From: Zygnema cylindricum
Taxonomy: Eukaryota > Streptophyta > Zygnematophyceae > Zygnematales > Zygnemataceae
Reading direction: 5' to 3'
DNA length: 64,000 nt
Assembly (NCBI GenBank): GCA_037447655.1
Contig: JBBHKE010002640.1
Coordinates: 175,467-239,466 of the forward strand
Part shown: in pieces, positions 38,254 to 49,292 of the stretch
Numbering within the stretch: the stretch's first letter is position 1
How the letters are laid out: the number at the start of each line of letters is the position of its first letter
Made by a program: the position numbers and the translations under genes
The notes under the pieces: model-generated
The model's database searches: none
What the model saw: only the letters and a program-made list of their open reading frames with translations
Told to the model about the DNA's origin: nothing

Positions 38254-39761
38254 TTCACATTTTGAAATTTCACACTAAATTTCGAAATGACAACAGAAAA
38301 ACTGTGAATGCAACTCCCAGTAGTTGAGATGGCAAAAGTTTCATTAAAATAAAGCCTGTTATTTCATTTTTATTCGAATATTTAGAAAGGTTAGAGAAGC
38401 AAACATGATTACATCAACAAGGATGTCTTACATCTACATTCATTGTGAAGCTATTGAATGTATATTTCAATAATTCAATAAATGAATATTTTATATCTTA
38501 TTGAATATCACATGAAAACATTACAAAGCATCACCAACTGTACCTCACAAGCTCGGCCAATGAGAGCTCGATGATCAACTCCACTCACGTTTAACCTGAA
38601 TGCAATTCCAATAACCGTAATGAATTGAAGGCTTTTGCTTTGACAAGAGATTTGAGTTGAAGAAATTATTCAATCCTAGACCTCTTACCCTCTTATACTT
38701 CAGGCTGTTACAGACTATGCAGATTTTCCATTTTCTAGGTCCAGTGATATGCAGATTTGTTGATTGTACAGCAACATTTAAGTCTATTTGCCAAAATGTT
38801 TTACATTATGCGCAAGGAACCCACTAGTTTTTATCCTGTTCCTTTTTATCAAAAATGATAAATGCACAACTTACTCTTGCCAGAACGGCTTGGTTCTCTT
38901 AGCTTCTTCAAACGCTTTTACTGCTGTGATCAAACTCTTTGTCCTTGAAGCCATTTGATCACTCTTTCTCTTCCTTCCTTTCACATTTGTCTGACACAAA
39001 ACCTCCTTTGATTTACTGACAACTTTCGCCTCTTGAGAACTATCCTGGAGACCTAACAAGGTTTTCCCATCCTTTACAGGAAACTCTTTTTGAATAGAGC
39101 ATCTTACTATGGTGCTTCTCTGCTTCTTTACCACCAGACTGCAGGCACTTCCATTTCCAGTTCCCTCAAGACTATGGAGCTCACTAACTCCACTGGAACC
39201 TATGACGTCAGAAATAGAAGCCATTTGTTCTAAGCCTTCTGGAGTCACTGGTTTGTAACTTTCATCATCTCCTACAAGAGAATCGCCTCTATGAAGTGAG
39301 CAGTTTTCTTCTAATTCCACGCCTCCTTCGTCAACTCCCTTTCTCCTCCGCTTGTTGTTAAGCAAAGTGGATGTAGGACTGCTGGAAACTGGACTGTTGG
39401 ACTCTTCTCTCCCTTCTCTCCCTTCTCTCTCTCCCTTCCTCTTATTTACGGGACTGGTGGTAGGCTTGTTGGTCAAAGTGGCTAAAATTGTTGCACTTTG
39501 ACTTGACTCGCCTGCAGTCGGAGTAGTTGACCATGCTCCTTCTCTATCTTCCGTACAATCTTCCTCCCTATCTTCCGTACAATCTTCCTCCCTACCTTCC
39601 ATGCAATCCTCCTCCCTACCTTCCGTACATCTTTTCTCCCCCTCTTCCATACCACCTTGCCCAAACAGAGGCCTGCGTGTGACAACAGAACTACTCTCCA
39701 TGGCGCCACTCTCCTCTGTAACAGTCTGTCTGCTGGAAAGAGAAGGCTTCGCAAGCACCAT
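25031..39761 (-). CDS. ATX1: ATX1/ATX2-class trithorax histone H3-K4 methyltransferase, 22 exons
   Basis: Nuclear chromatin enzyme that methylates histone H3 lysine 4 at active genes. Exons (5' to 3'): 38,875-39,761; 38,544-38,595; 38,121-38,195; 37,322-37,562; 36,199-36,430; 35,221-35,402; 34,557-34,649; 33,399-33,493; 32,900-33,079; 32,011-32,154; 31,735-31,782; 31,099-31,216; 30,848-30,913; 30,516-30,568; 30,141-30,266; 29,498-29,822; 28,431-28,853; 27,921-27,982; 27,443-27,520; 26,983-27,078; 26,158-26,261; 25,031-25,175. All phases agree, giving 1,274 residues, longer than the roughly 1,060-1,080 of Arabidopsis ATX1/2 because of a long Ser/Glu-rich N-terminus. Domains: [11 protein letters not shown] (about 314), PWWP with [18 protein letters not shown] (about 409), FYRN with [15 protein letters not shown] (about 570), FYRC (588-679), PHD with [10 protein letters not shown] and [14 protein letters not shown] (about 717-783), extended PHD with [17 protein letters not shown] (about 1,114-1,228) with NHACEPNC and TYDYR, and post-[13 protein letters not shown]. 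The least certain boundary is the 5' end of the 29,498-29,822 exon. Confidence 0.94.
25253..25438. mobile_element. Truncated TA-target MITE in the last ATX1 intron
   Basis: Starts CACCGCTCATCGTTATTAGC after TA and continues with sequence shared with 43,288-43,438 (GCAAGGARACGTGGCAG). The right terminus has decayed. It begins only 78 bp from the final ATX1 exon, inside the intron 25,176-26,157. Confidence 0.65.
26270..26925. repeat. Degenerate repeats inside an ATX1 intron
   Basis: Three diverged copies of a segment containing GCAAACCATAAAATRACAC, a CCTTTTCTACT block and TTAGAGAAGAAAATA near 26,300, 26,630 and 26,765. No coding content is seen. Confidence 0.5.
28877..28962. repeat. Tandem ATAAACATGACCAAAAA repeats in an ATX1 intron
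   Basis: About five copies of a 17-18 bp unit just upstream (in gene orientation) of the acceptor for the exon 28,431-28,853. Open frames reading through it are not part of the gene. Confidence 0.85.
35510..35655. mobile_element. Truncated TA-target MITE in an ATX1 intron
   Basis: Starts CACCGTGAATCACTATTAGC after TA (35,508-35,509) and ends near ATTAGTGTTATTAACGC without a clear right terminus. It lies in the intron 35,403-36,198. Confidence 0.55.
36599..36728. repeat. (GA)n microsatellite in an ATX1 intron
   Basis: About 130 bp of nearly pure GA. Translated frames through it (R-E or S-L repeats) are artefacts. Related purine/pyrimidine tracts lie in neighbouring introns at 36,088-36,165, 37,003-37,150 and 38,212-38,250. 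Confidence 0.95.
39537..39632 (-). repeat. 24-bp coding tandem repeat in ATX1 exon 1
   Basis: Four copies of a 24-bp unit encode an eight-residue acidic Cys-containing peptide ([16 protein letters not shown] variants) near the N-terminus of the ATX1-like protein. Confidence 0.85.
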
Positions 39762-40743
39762 TAAAATCTACAAATCTGAAAAGGGACAGAGAGAGAGAGA
39801 GAGAAGAGGGAACTGGCAAGAAATATGACACAAAGTACTGTCGCTTCAAATGTCCATACTCAAATTTTAAACCGGTGTTTGACAGAGCACTAATTAAAAA
39901 ACAATGTTGAGCAAAGAGTGAGATTCGAAGAATCACTCGAAGAAATGTCTGTAGTTGTTTGATAGAGAATTGTACAAAAGGAATATTGGGCGAAGAAAAC
40001 GTTGAAGCCTAAATGACAAGATATACATCGAAGTTAAATCTTCATTACTTGAGAACCACAAGATTGGAATAATGATTTACACCAACCACAACACCACAAA
40101 ATAGTCAATTTAATAATTTCAAAACTAGCACATACTTGATATTATGAAAAAAAACAAACATTCGAGAGCTTTTGCTAAACGGATGAGGACACTCTAGAAA
40201 CAATTGTGAGAAGAAAAAACTTCATTTTATCATTTATTTAGTAATGTTGCCGGAATACGTCGGACCAACAACTAGAAAGTGCGCCAAACACAATTTTTAA
40301 ATTTTATTATGCACAAATTCTGAAATATTGGGCGCCACATTTTGGGATTGGGCAACCTTTGGCGCCAAACGTCCAACTCAATTTTTAAAGCGAAAAGCGC
40401 TAAGTGCTAAAAAGTTAAGTAAAGACCTCTCTTCAAATCGTACGATATATTTTTGCGGATTCCGTACATAAATGTGCGAGGATTCCGTGCGACTTCCGCA
40501 CATATAGACGAAAGATGTGATGCACACCATATATCGCTATCAGCGTTGAATATTTTTTTCGCCACTTAGAACCTTCTTTCTCCGTGCACGCGTACCCGAT
40601 TGTCGATTGGAGACCTAATCGGAAGGTGAGATTCTTCCATTTCAATCGCAACCGTCGGATTAATAATCCGATTAGTGCGCACGGGAAAATGATGTTTTGA
40701 GTGGGCGAAAAAAAACATAAACGCTAATTGCGATGCAGAATAT
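39762..40743. other. ATX1 upstream region
   Basis: A (CT)n run on the gene strand (39,784-39,806) lies about 22 bp before the ATG and is probably 5' UTR. A short diverged TA-target element may occupy about 40,504-40,745 (ACACCATATATCGC to GCTAATTGCGATGCAG). No gene is seen. Confidence 0.55.
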
Positions 40744-40752
40744 AGTTTCAAG

Positions 40753-41372
40753 CATAGTTCAAAAGTAGGCGTTTTTATGCATAGTTCAAAAGTAGGCGTT
40801 TTTATGCATAGTTCAAAAGTAGGTGAAAGTAGGCCCATACAATATGCCTATTGTATGAAAAACATACAATATGACCTTAAGACCCGTATTGTATTCGGAC
40901 CTATTCCGACCAATTAAAACATTCGGACCAATAATTGAACCAATTAAAATATTTGGACCAAACAAAATTATTTACACCGTCAGATTCGGACGATCGAACG
41001 GTAGCTGATCGAAGTAGCGATCTAAGAAGATCACATGAAAAGCCCATAACACAACTTACAATAAAGGCGCCGACCAAAGGCCTACCACTACTTTTGAACT
41101 ATGTTTTTATGGTAGGCCTTTGATCGGCGGCTTTATCGTAAGTTGTGTTATGGGCTTTTCATGTGATCTTCTTAGATCGCTACATTGATCGGCGACCGTC
41201 CGGTCTTCCGAATCTGACGGTGTAAATAAATTTTTTTGGTCCGAATGTTTTAATTGGTCCAATTTTTGGTCCGAATACGTCCGAATACAATATGGGTCTT
41301 AAGGCCATATTGTATGTTTTGCATACAATAGGCATATTGTATGGGCCTACTTTCACCTACTTTTGAACTATG
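40753..41372. mobile_element. hAT-type foldback MITE (inverted dimer), 8-bp duplication
   Basis: Bounded by CATAGTTCAAAAGTAGG and its reverse complement, with a perfect 8-bp duplication GTTTCAAG (40,745-40,752 and 41,373-41,380). The interior is two roughly 280-bp arms in inverted orientation around a short centre near 41,085-41,110. The left end carries two extra 27-bp copies of the terminus. Each arm matches the 306-bp element at 54,301-54,606, so this copy is an inverted dimer of that element. Confidence 0.88.
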
Positions 41373-41549
41373 GTTTCAAGCGACCCGCACTTATGTGGGA
41401 TTTCCGCACTTTATACTGAATCATACCATTATACGAAATATCCACACTGTTCAAACACAGTTGGAAACGTCACAGTGTCGTACATGGATGAAGTCGTACC
41501 GTATCATTGACATTTATGACTTTTCGGCTTCCCCAACCACCGGGTATTA

Positions 41550-42241
41550 GGACTGTTCTCCATTAGGCGGGCCCCAGAAAACATGCGGATACGTCTATTT
41601 CTCATGTTTGCTGGCACGGCCTTCCATTATGTCATACCAGTAGACATCGTTTCTCAATTATGATTGGCGCCACAGCCTAATTTTCAGATTCTTAAAATCT
41701 ATAAATATTCTTCAAGCTGAAAATTTGTACGGGCGGAGATAGTTAATGATTCGTACGAAAGTTTTGCGACCAGATTTTAATTTTGAAATTGAAAATTAAA
41801 ATTTCGAAACGGAATGTCAAAAAGGCGCCGCAAACTTTTGAGGTCTGCGGATGTCAGAAGGAGCGTGCGAAGATATTTCGGTCGACCTTCATACACCGTG
41901 GCGGAAGGCACATGGCATGTACGACGTGTTCGATTCTCATTGGCTGTTCGTGGTGGATTTTTTTTTTTGGTTTTCACGTGTACCAATGGTACGCGACTAG
42001 TCTGAAGAAACTCTCCTCGCCGAAGAGAGTCTCTTCACACTGGACGATGTGCGCAATTGCTTCGCGAATCTAAAAAAGTGAAAAATCCAACGGCCGATAC
42101 TTACGCCTATAATGTTGGAGCCATCCAGTAGACATGTTTAGTCATGTTTCGTCTGACAACAAAATAAAATGGTACAAATCTGTACGAAATAGTATGGCAT
42201 CCAGTAAACAACCCCACTTTTCTTCTAATGGAAGTTCACCC
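41550..42241. mobile_element. Harbinger-like MITE related to 7,798-8,522
   Basis: The left end GGACTGTTCTCCATTAGG and the right end CTAATGGAAGTTCACCC follow the terminus of the 7,798 element. The right portion shares GTAAACAACCCCACTTTTC. An imperfect hairpin lies at about 42,004-42,038. About 200 bp of interior (41,790-41,960) is near-identical to 63,286-63,470. The target duplication is not clean. Confidence 0.7.
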
Positions 42242-42521
42242 TAAGTAAATAACATGATTGGTTGAGGAATACAGTATCACGAATCGCTGTAACAAAACAG
42301 TAAGCGTTAATTTGGTGTCGCTTTGCTTTCGGGTTTCCTTATAATAGGGTCGATAATTATAATTTTTCCCTCTATAAAATCAATTTCGTAAACGGTAAAA
42401 AAGAGTCCACGTCTCTTAGACCCATAAATCAAGAATTAGTGATGCGTATCGATCTGCAATATTACGCGCCGCGATATTCGTCCAAAAGATGATGACCGAT
42501 TTGTTCCGCCTTTGTAGCCGT

Positions 42522-45500
42522 CAGAGGTCGCAAAAGTCAAAAATTTGCATAACCGAAACCGACCGTTTTTCTTATTTCAAAATCTGAGTAACCGACGCCC
42601 GACCGGGTTATGTCACGCTCCAAAATTGTTAACCGTCAACTGACCGGCGTTTACGAAAAATAAAAATCAACCGAATCTCGATTTCTCGGGACTAACCGTG
42701 CCCGCCCGTAACATAAAAAGTACAAAATTAACCAATGTACAACGTATGAATAAGTCAATAATAACGATTTGTCGCGTTCCCCAAGATTTGCGAAATGAAT
42801 AGTGTTACTACCGTGTCAGATTTGCGACGCTTTGTCGCGTTCCTTATGATTTGCGAAATGAATAGCGTTACTACAATACCGTGTCAGATTTGCGACGCTA
42901 ATCATGATGTCACGTACTTCCACGATACCAAAGATTACAAAGTATTATGACGTTTTCACTACGCAGTTTGTAAAAACGCATTCTGTCAAAACGTACAATT
43001 TCACGTCATTATGACGTTTGCACTACGCGGTTTGTGAAAACGGAGGTACATCATAACGACATGTATTTAATCATTTTTTGTACTTTTTTCGTTAATACGG
43101 TATAGTTTTGTCCGTTAGCCACACTATTTAAAATGGCACTGTACTAGAGTTGTTAGCGCTGATTCAAATAGTACCTTGAATAATGTAAAGAAAAATTTAG
43201 AGTTATTTACTCTTTTTAAGGTTTTTGGGTCAAAATTCGTGGTGACGGAATTAGCGTTAATAACGCTAATTACGATTTGCGGTGTAGTGTAAATGGAAAA
43301 TTATGATTAATAATACTATTTAATGCAAGGAGACGTGGCAGGTTATAGTCCACGTATTTAAATAATGTTGTTAACTATATTTTGTGATTTTCGGCTATAA
43401 GTAGTAGCGACTTATTAATACTAATAACAATGAGTGGTGTAGTGGTACATCTCCCTTTGCAAAAAAACAGCTCGTGTACCTCTTCTTTTTACTATTTTGT
43501 CTTTTTGCAATCTCTCTTTACGAATAAATTTTTTCCTCGACAATCACCTCCTTCAAGGGATTTGTTCCTAAATTTTGCGTGTAACTCTTATATTAATGCT
43601 TAAACCCTTATATTAATGTTTATTCTCTCGCAAATCTAATTTTTTCGCTACAATTTTTGGACGGTTTTTCTTTCGACTACAATATTATGTTATGAATTAT
43701 GCAAAAAAGGTAATTTTTCAACTATGTATGTTTAAAAAAATAATCATAATTTTCTCATAGAGAATCAATTGACAAAAAACACATTGTGATGACAAAAAAA
43801 ACAAAAAATATTTTGTAGCATCAAATATAGAAATAAAAAAATAACAACCTCGTTCTATTTTGGACTCTATTGTACAAATTCTCAACCTCAAACTTAAAAC
43901 TAAACAAAAATCTATAAATCTAAATTTGGTATACATACGACGCTTTGGTAATTTGATAAAAATAAGCAATTCGGTTTAAAAAAAAAAAAAATAACACTAG
44001 AAAAATTGTGAAATACAACAAAATTTTCAAAGGAAAAAAAACATGATAACTAATACTAAAAAAATAACAATACTTAGAAAACAAAACAAAATAAAAAACT
44101 ATGCATTTAAAAGATCTCGGTTGGATCTAACACACAAAAGATCACTAACAATTGAAGCAACTAGTGAGTTCCTCTTCTTTGTTATCGTGTTCCCGGCATC
44201 CGAAAAATTGCATTCGGACATGGAGCTAGAAGCCGGAATAGCCAGAATAGATCTAGCAACACCGGCTAGAATAGGAAATCCTCCATCTTTCGCACGTACA
44301 TTTTATTTTATTTTCCACCATTCAAGTAAGTTAAAGTTCAATCTTTCGTCGCTGGTTAATTTTAAATAAAAATAACGTTTCATTTCGTCATTAACGAGCG
44401 TTTTTTGTTGGTGATAATAAGAACCTCATTTTCCTCACCGCTCTCACTAAAAAAATTGTGGAAACCGTCTTTACTTTGCGATGTTTTTCGTTTTTTTGTG
44501 ATGCGTTGAGGACTACCGAAATTAACGTTATCACAGAGGTCGTTTGCGAGTTCTCAAAGTTTGACCCTTGCGCTTCCAATTTCGGTTTTTGATACCCCAA
44601 TTATTTCAAGCTTTTGTTTTTTTCGGGGATCTCCGCGACAATATGATACTCATGAAGGCCCCACATCGGTAGTGCAAATTTCACAAAAAGTTGTTTCAAT
44701 TTTTGCAAGTTTAGGGAATCAGCGGGGCATTCTTTTTCACTGTCATTGTAAGCTGTTTTTCTTATCTTACAATGGTTATGGAGAGACGATAGTTTAAACA
44801 AAACCAAATGTAAAGTTGGTTCTTTGAATTTTTCAAATTTTAGGGTCGCTTCTTAAAACCTTTCAAAAAATCGTATAAGTTCGGTAAGGTGAGTCTTATC
44901 GATACAAGCAAAAAGTATCAATTTATTTTTTGCTTGAGCGATTGGTCCTATCTCATTGAATGCATCGTAAATACTCTTAAGCATTCGGAGCAAAGAATTC
45001 CACCGCGTTGCGTTTTCTTGTTTTAAAGTGTTTTTCAAAAGATTTTGTAAATTACTATGTTTGAAAAACATGACCGATGACTTACACGCGTCAATTAGAT
45101 AAAAAAAACAAGGAACTTCCACATCGTATTTGCCTTTTTTGGAAGTTTCGCTCTTATTCATTTTGGTTGTCACAATTGTTGCAATTTTATGGTCCGCGCA
45201 AGGTATCCAAATAAACATACTTGGTAGACCTTTAGTCGCACACATGTTAGTGCCACTATCAGTCACGACAACGCGGCGATGAAAACTGGATATTTCAAAA
45301 TTGGTCAAACAATTTTTAAAAGTCGTTAAAACATTTTCCGCAGTGTGTTTTTCCTCCAAAAAATGATTGAATTGAAGCGTGCGTGCATGAAGTTTAAATC
45401 CTTTGTCAATTAAATGAGCGGTTACTAACATGAATGTGGTTCTTTTTATTGTCTCGGTCTAGAGATCGGTCGTGAATGCGACAAAAATATTGTTATCAAT

Positions 45501-46968
45501 GTTTTCTCTAAGTTTTGGGATGATCAAACTAGGAATATATTTCGCAAAAGATATAATGTAGTTTTTTACACTATTGATGGACGGGAGTAGTTGGTCGATG
45601 TCAACACTTTTGTTGGACGAAACACCAACATCAAACAATGCTTGACAAAATGCTTGAAAACCTAGGGAAAAAAACAAAAAAACAACAAGAAAATATCATA
45701 CAATTAGTAACCATGATAAATAAAGGAGGTTTATACCGAAATGATTTTTTTTATGGAAAGACAAATAAAAAACAATATCATGACAAACTAAGCTCAAATT
45801 TATAAATTTATGAACAAAACAAGTTATAATGACATTTACACTCAAGCCATCTTAAATAGAATTTAAAATAAATCATACCTGAACAGTCGACTATAGAAAA
45901 TGGTCAAAGGTCCTCACAGTTTATCAACGCCACCATTTTCGCAAAAAAATTTCGATCACTCGTTTTCGCCTCCGTTTTTGAAAAAAACTTACGAAGAAGT
46001 CCTCTTTAATTATCCATGTCGGCCAAATCTAAACATGTGTGAGTATTGATTGTTGAAATACCGTTTGCTGACTTGTATTGATAAACTATGAAACATGTAT
46101 TACAAGCCACAAAATCTGCCCCCTTTACCATGTATTTGTTTAATGTTCTAACTTGATAGACATGCTCAATTTTTTTCCAACAATTTGAAGTGGCCCTGCT
46201 TTATTTCACTAGGTAATAATGAGCAATTTCACCATTTTTTTATTTTCGAAGTTCGTTTTGGATTGTAGTTTTAAGGGAAGCGAGCATGTTTTTCTCCATT
46301 TTAGTGTATGACTAAGTTTTGTTTGAATTGTGGTCGAGTTTCTCTAACTTAAATAGCAATTCAATTTATCAATTTATTGTTTGACACATGTGATTACGCC
46401 AATAATTAAGACTAGTCGTGAGAATTGATGTAATAGTATGATTTTCATTGATTTATTAACCAATTATTACTACTTGCCCATGACATTGACATAATAATAT
46501 GATATATTTGTGGAAACACGGTATAAAATGCATAATTAACACTTTACAATAATGTACGACGTATGAATAAGCCAATAATTAGATTTGTCGCATTCCCTGA
46601 GATTTGTGAAATGAAGTGTAACAACGTGTCAAATTTGCGACGCTTTGTCGCGTTCCCTAAGATTTGCGGAATGAATAGCGTTACTACAGTACCGTGTCAG
46701 ATTTGCGACGCTAATCATGATGTCACGTACTTCCACGATACTAAAGAGTACAAAGTACAAGAATGTTGGATTATACGGACAATACAAAATTTTCATTTAT
46801 TTTGGTTGTTTAGTTGACCGACCGTAACCGGCCGTTTTTTTTTCCTGTTGAATCAACCGACCGTAACCGCCCGACCCCCAAAATTTGGCAAGCGAATCCG
46901 TTCCGGATCCGGCACGGGCAGTCAGTTAACGGTCAGTCACGGTTTCGGTTGACCGTTTGCGACCTCTG
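42522..46968. mobile_element. hAT element, full length, 8-bp target duplication
   Basis: Starts CAGAGGTCGCAAA, ends TTTGCGACCTCTG, and is flanked by the perfect 8-bp duplication GTAGCCGT (42,514-42,521 and 46,969-46,976). It is 4,447 bp long and carries a decayed transposase on the - strand plus subterminal tandem repeats (about 42,770-42,905 and 46,580-46,715) containing GTGTCAGATTTGCGACGC. It also carries remnants of TA-target MITEs at about 42,950-43,440. It is the probable source family for the elements at 3,189 and 5,036. Confidence 0.93.
44110..46325 (-). pseudogene. hAT transposase, decayed
   Basis: Read on the - strand from 46,325 down, pieces in order are: a BED-type zinc finger (FVACNTCF ... 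INTHTC, about 46,030-46,200), a segment ending VAFTTDL (45,459-45,677), the RNase H-like core with VVVTDSGTNM, CADHKIATIV and ATRWNSLLRML (44,853-45,431), and the C-terminal hATC dimerisation region with LEWWK, ARSILAIPASS and SECNFSDAG (about 44,115-44,326). An in-frame TAG lies directly after TTDL, where family members normally have Trp. Another stop lies in the hATC region after LEWWKIK, and further breaks separate the BED finger. The element therefore cannot make an active protein from this copy. Confidence 0.88.
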
Positions 46969-46976
46969 GTAGCCGT

Positions 46977-48339
46977 TACATGACAGGATTTTGCCAATTT
47001 TTCCAGTTTTCGATTTTCGATACTATACTTCGTATTTTAACCTAAAAGTAAACATTATGCATTCTATGCACTGTTGTTCAAATTGTGCGATTCTTTCAAT
47101 TTTCCGAATTGAAAAGTATAATTTGTGACTGTTGAAAAAATCGCAAAAAAACGCGTTGTACTTTTTGTTCGGTAGACACAACGGTAAAGTTATAGGAAAA
47201 GTACAGTATTTCTCGTAAAATGTTCGGTTTTTTACGGAAATGTACGGAATTTGAGGAAAAGATACGTCGCAATTGTTGGTATTTTTCGTCCAGTGAACTG
47301 AACAGAAATATCACGGAACCTGTACGTCATTTCATCGAAAATGTACGGACATTTTTCAAAAGAGATGTTGAAACGTCACACTATTTTCGCGCGGTAAGTT
47401 TGAAAACCGTACGGGCGTCGTCGTCGTTTTTTTTTAAGAAGCCGCCATGGAATGTTGAAAACGAAACCGCTAGGAAGACGCCTCCTTATATCATACCCTC
47501 CTCTGAGAGATAGAGAGAGAAGGCATAGAGAGAGAAGGTAGAGAGAAGGCGACCATGGTTGCCTGTCAGATAGTGTAGACAAACGTACTTTGACAAAAAT
47601 TTGCGCTTACCGCCTATTGAACACGGTTTTTAAGACATTATGACGTAGCACACTCGCACCTTCTCTGCTACCAGTTGATGAAATAATTTTAACACAACGA
47701 GTGTGATACTTATGGAACTATTTATAATTGTTTAGCGCTCTTTTAACGGAGAACTTACAATTTGCGCTATATGTATTTTTTTTGTTTTATATGTACGAAA
47801 GTGTACGGATGAAAATTCATTAACGATTTTTAACGATTTGTTCAAAACGTTAAATGCTTTCGTTAGGAATAATTCGTCGCGATTGAATCGTTCGCTTTCA
47901 ACGCTATGAACAACTATGATTGTATGTCATCTACATGAATGGCTCAATGCACAAAAAAATAAAAAAAGTAAATTAATAATATAACATTAAAGAGAAAAAA
48001 ACCAAAATCAAGTTTAATAAAAAAATAAAAAATGTAAAAGAAAATCAAAATATGTAATAACATAAGCAGGTAAGCAGAAAATTTCCTTAGACTACAGGGT
48101 GAGGTACTAATATAATAAGAAAAGAAAGTAAAAAAATCGTTTGCACTATTACATCGCCGATTTTCCAAAAAGCGTAGTGACCTGCCATATTGACAAAAAT
48201 CGAGAATCGACCTTTCCGATTCGATACTCATAGCCATCCATAATAATACTAACATCACCAGTATAGACCATACCCTAATAATGTATTTTAGGGCCTTTAG
48301 TTACGATAATGTTGATTCCCATTGCCCTGTCTTGTACTG
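46977..48339. other. Intergenic DNA rich in GTAC words
   Basis: No gene is supported. TGTACGG and related words recur at 47,160-47,420. The short open frames are not alike any family I recognise. Confidence 0.5.
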
Positions 48340-48341
48340 TA

Positions 48342-48954
48342 CACCGCGAATCGTAATTAGAGTAATGAAAAAATTAGAGTAAAAAAACCAAAAAAAAACA
48401 ATTAGAGTAATGAACTCTAATTTATGTGATATAACTTTTTCACAGAGGAAGTTTACTCTAATTTATTTAAGTACTCTATATTGGGTTATGTCGGCAATAA
48501 ATTTCCGCGCTGAAATTATGAACACTAAATTACGTAGATGTACAGAATGTGTCAGTCCGTATAGTTTTGACGTCATTATGACGTTAGTATTATTTGTCGC
48601 GCTGAATGTCAGCTGATGTTCACACTGACGACGATGCTGTCGACGGACGAGAGTTATGCGAACGGCTTTTTTTCGATGTGATTAATTTTTCGTTTAGTGC
48701 GATTTCACGTGCGAGCGCGATTGTATTAAATCATTATTTGTACCTTTTTACTTAAAAAAGTACAATTTTTCACGGTCAAACGTCGTCCGTACTCCACACT
48801 ATTTAAAACGAACCTATATTACAATTTTGTTACGCTAATTAAACTTACCTAAATTAGAATAATGAAAAAATTAGAATCATTCTATTTGATGTAATAGAGT
48901 CGAAATTTCGAGCGACCGAATTAGAGTAATTTACTCTAATTACGATTCGCGGTG
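48342..48954. mobile_element. Mariner-like MITE, subfamily A
   Basis: Termini CACCGCGAATCGTAATTAG and CTAATTACGATTCGCGGTG are flanked by TA (48,340-48,341 and 48,955-48,956). It is similar to 5,707-6,215 and 6,686-7,194. Followed at 48,957-49,157 by what seems to be the right part of another copy (ending CTAATAACGATTCACTGTG). Confidence 0.85.
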
Positions 48955-49292
48955 TAGTGTTAATGTATTTTTCGTCTCTTAAAACTTATTTTATCCGTAC
49001 ACTTTTGTCCGAATCTCAATTTAAGACCGTCAATCGGAATTTGAGAACCTTACCTTTCAATCGCAATCGTCAGATCTAAAAACCGACATACGTGTACGGA
49101 GAAAAGATGTTTAAATAGACGAAAAAAACATTAACACTAATAACGATTCACTGTGTACTGTACGAAATTACAGACACGTGTAGCTTCGAGATCGAGAGAT
49201 CGACCCGTTGACGCAAAACGACGAATAACATTGAAACGATAACTCTCCGAAAAGTACAGTACTGTACTGTACTATACACGGTATTCTTCTTA

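Noticed and set aside
40330-40366. GGCGCC-bounded near-palindrome upstream of ATX1
   Set aside because: Only the six-base ends pair, so it is likely chance.
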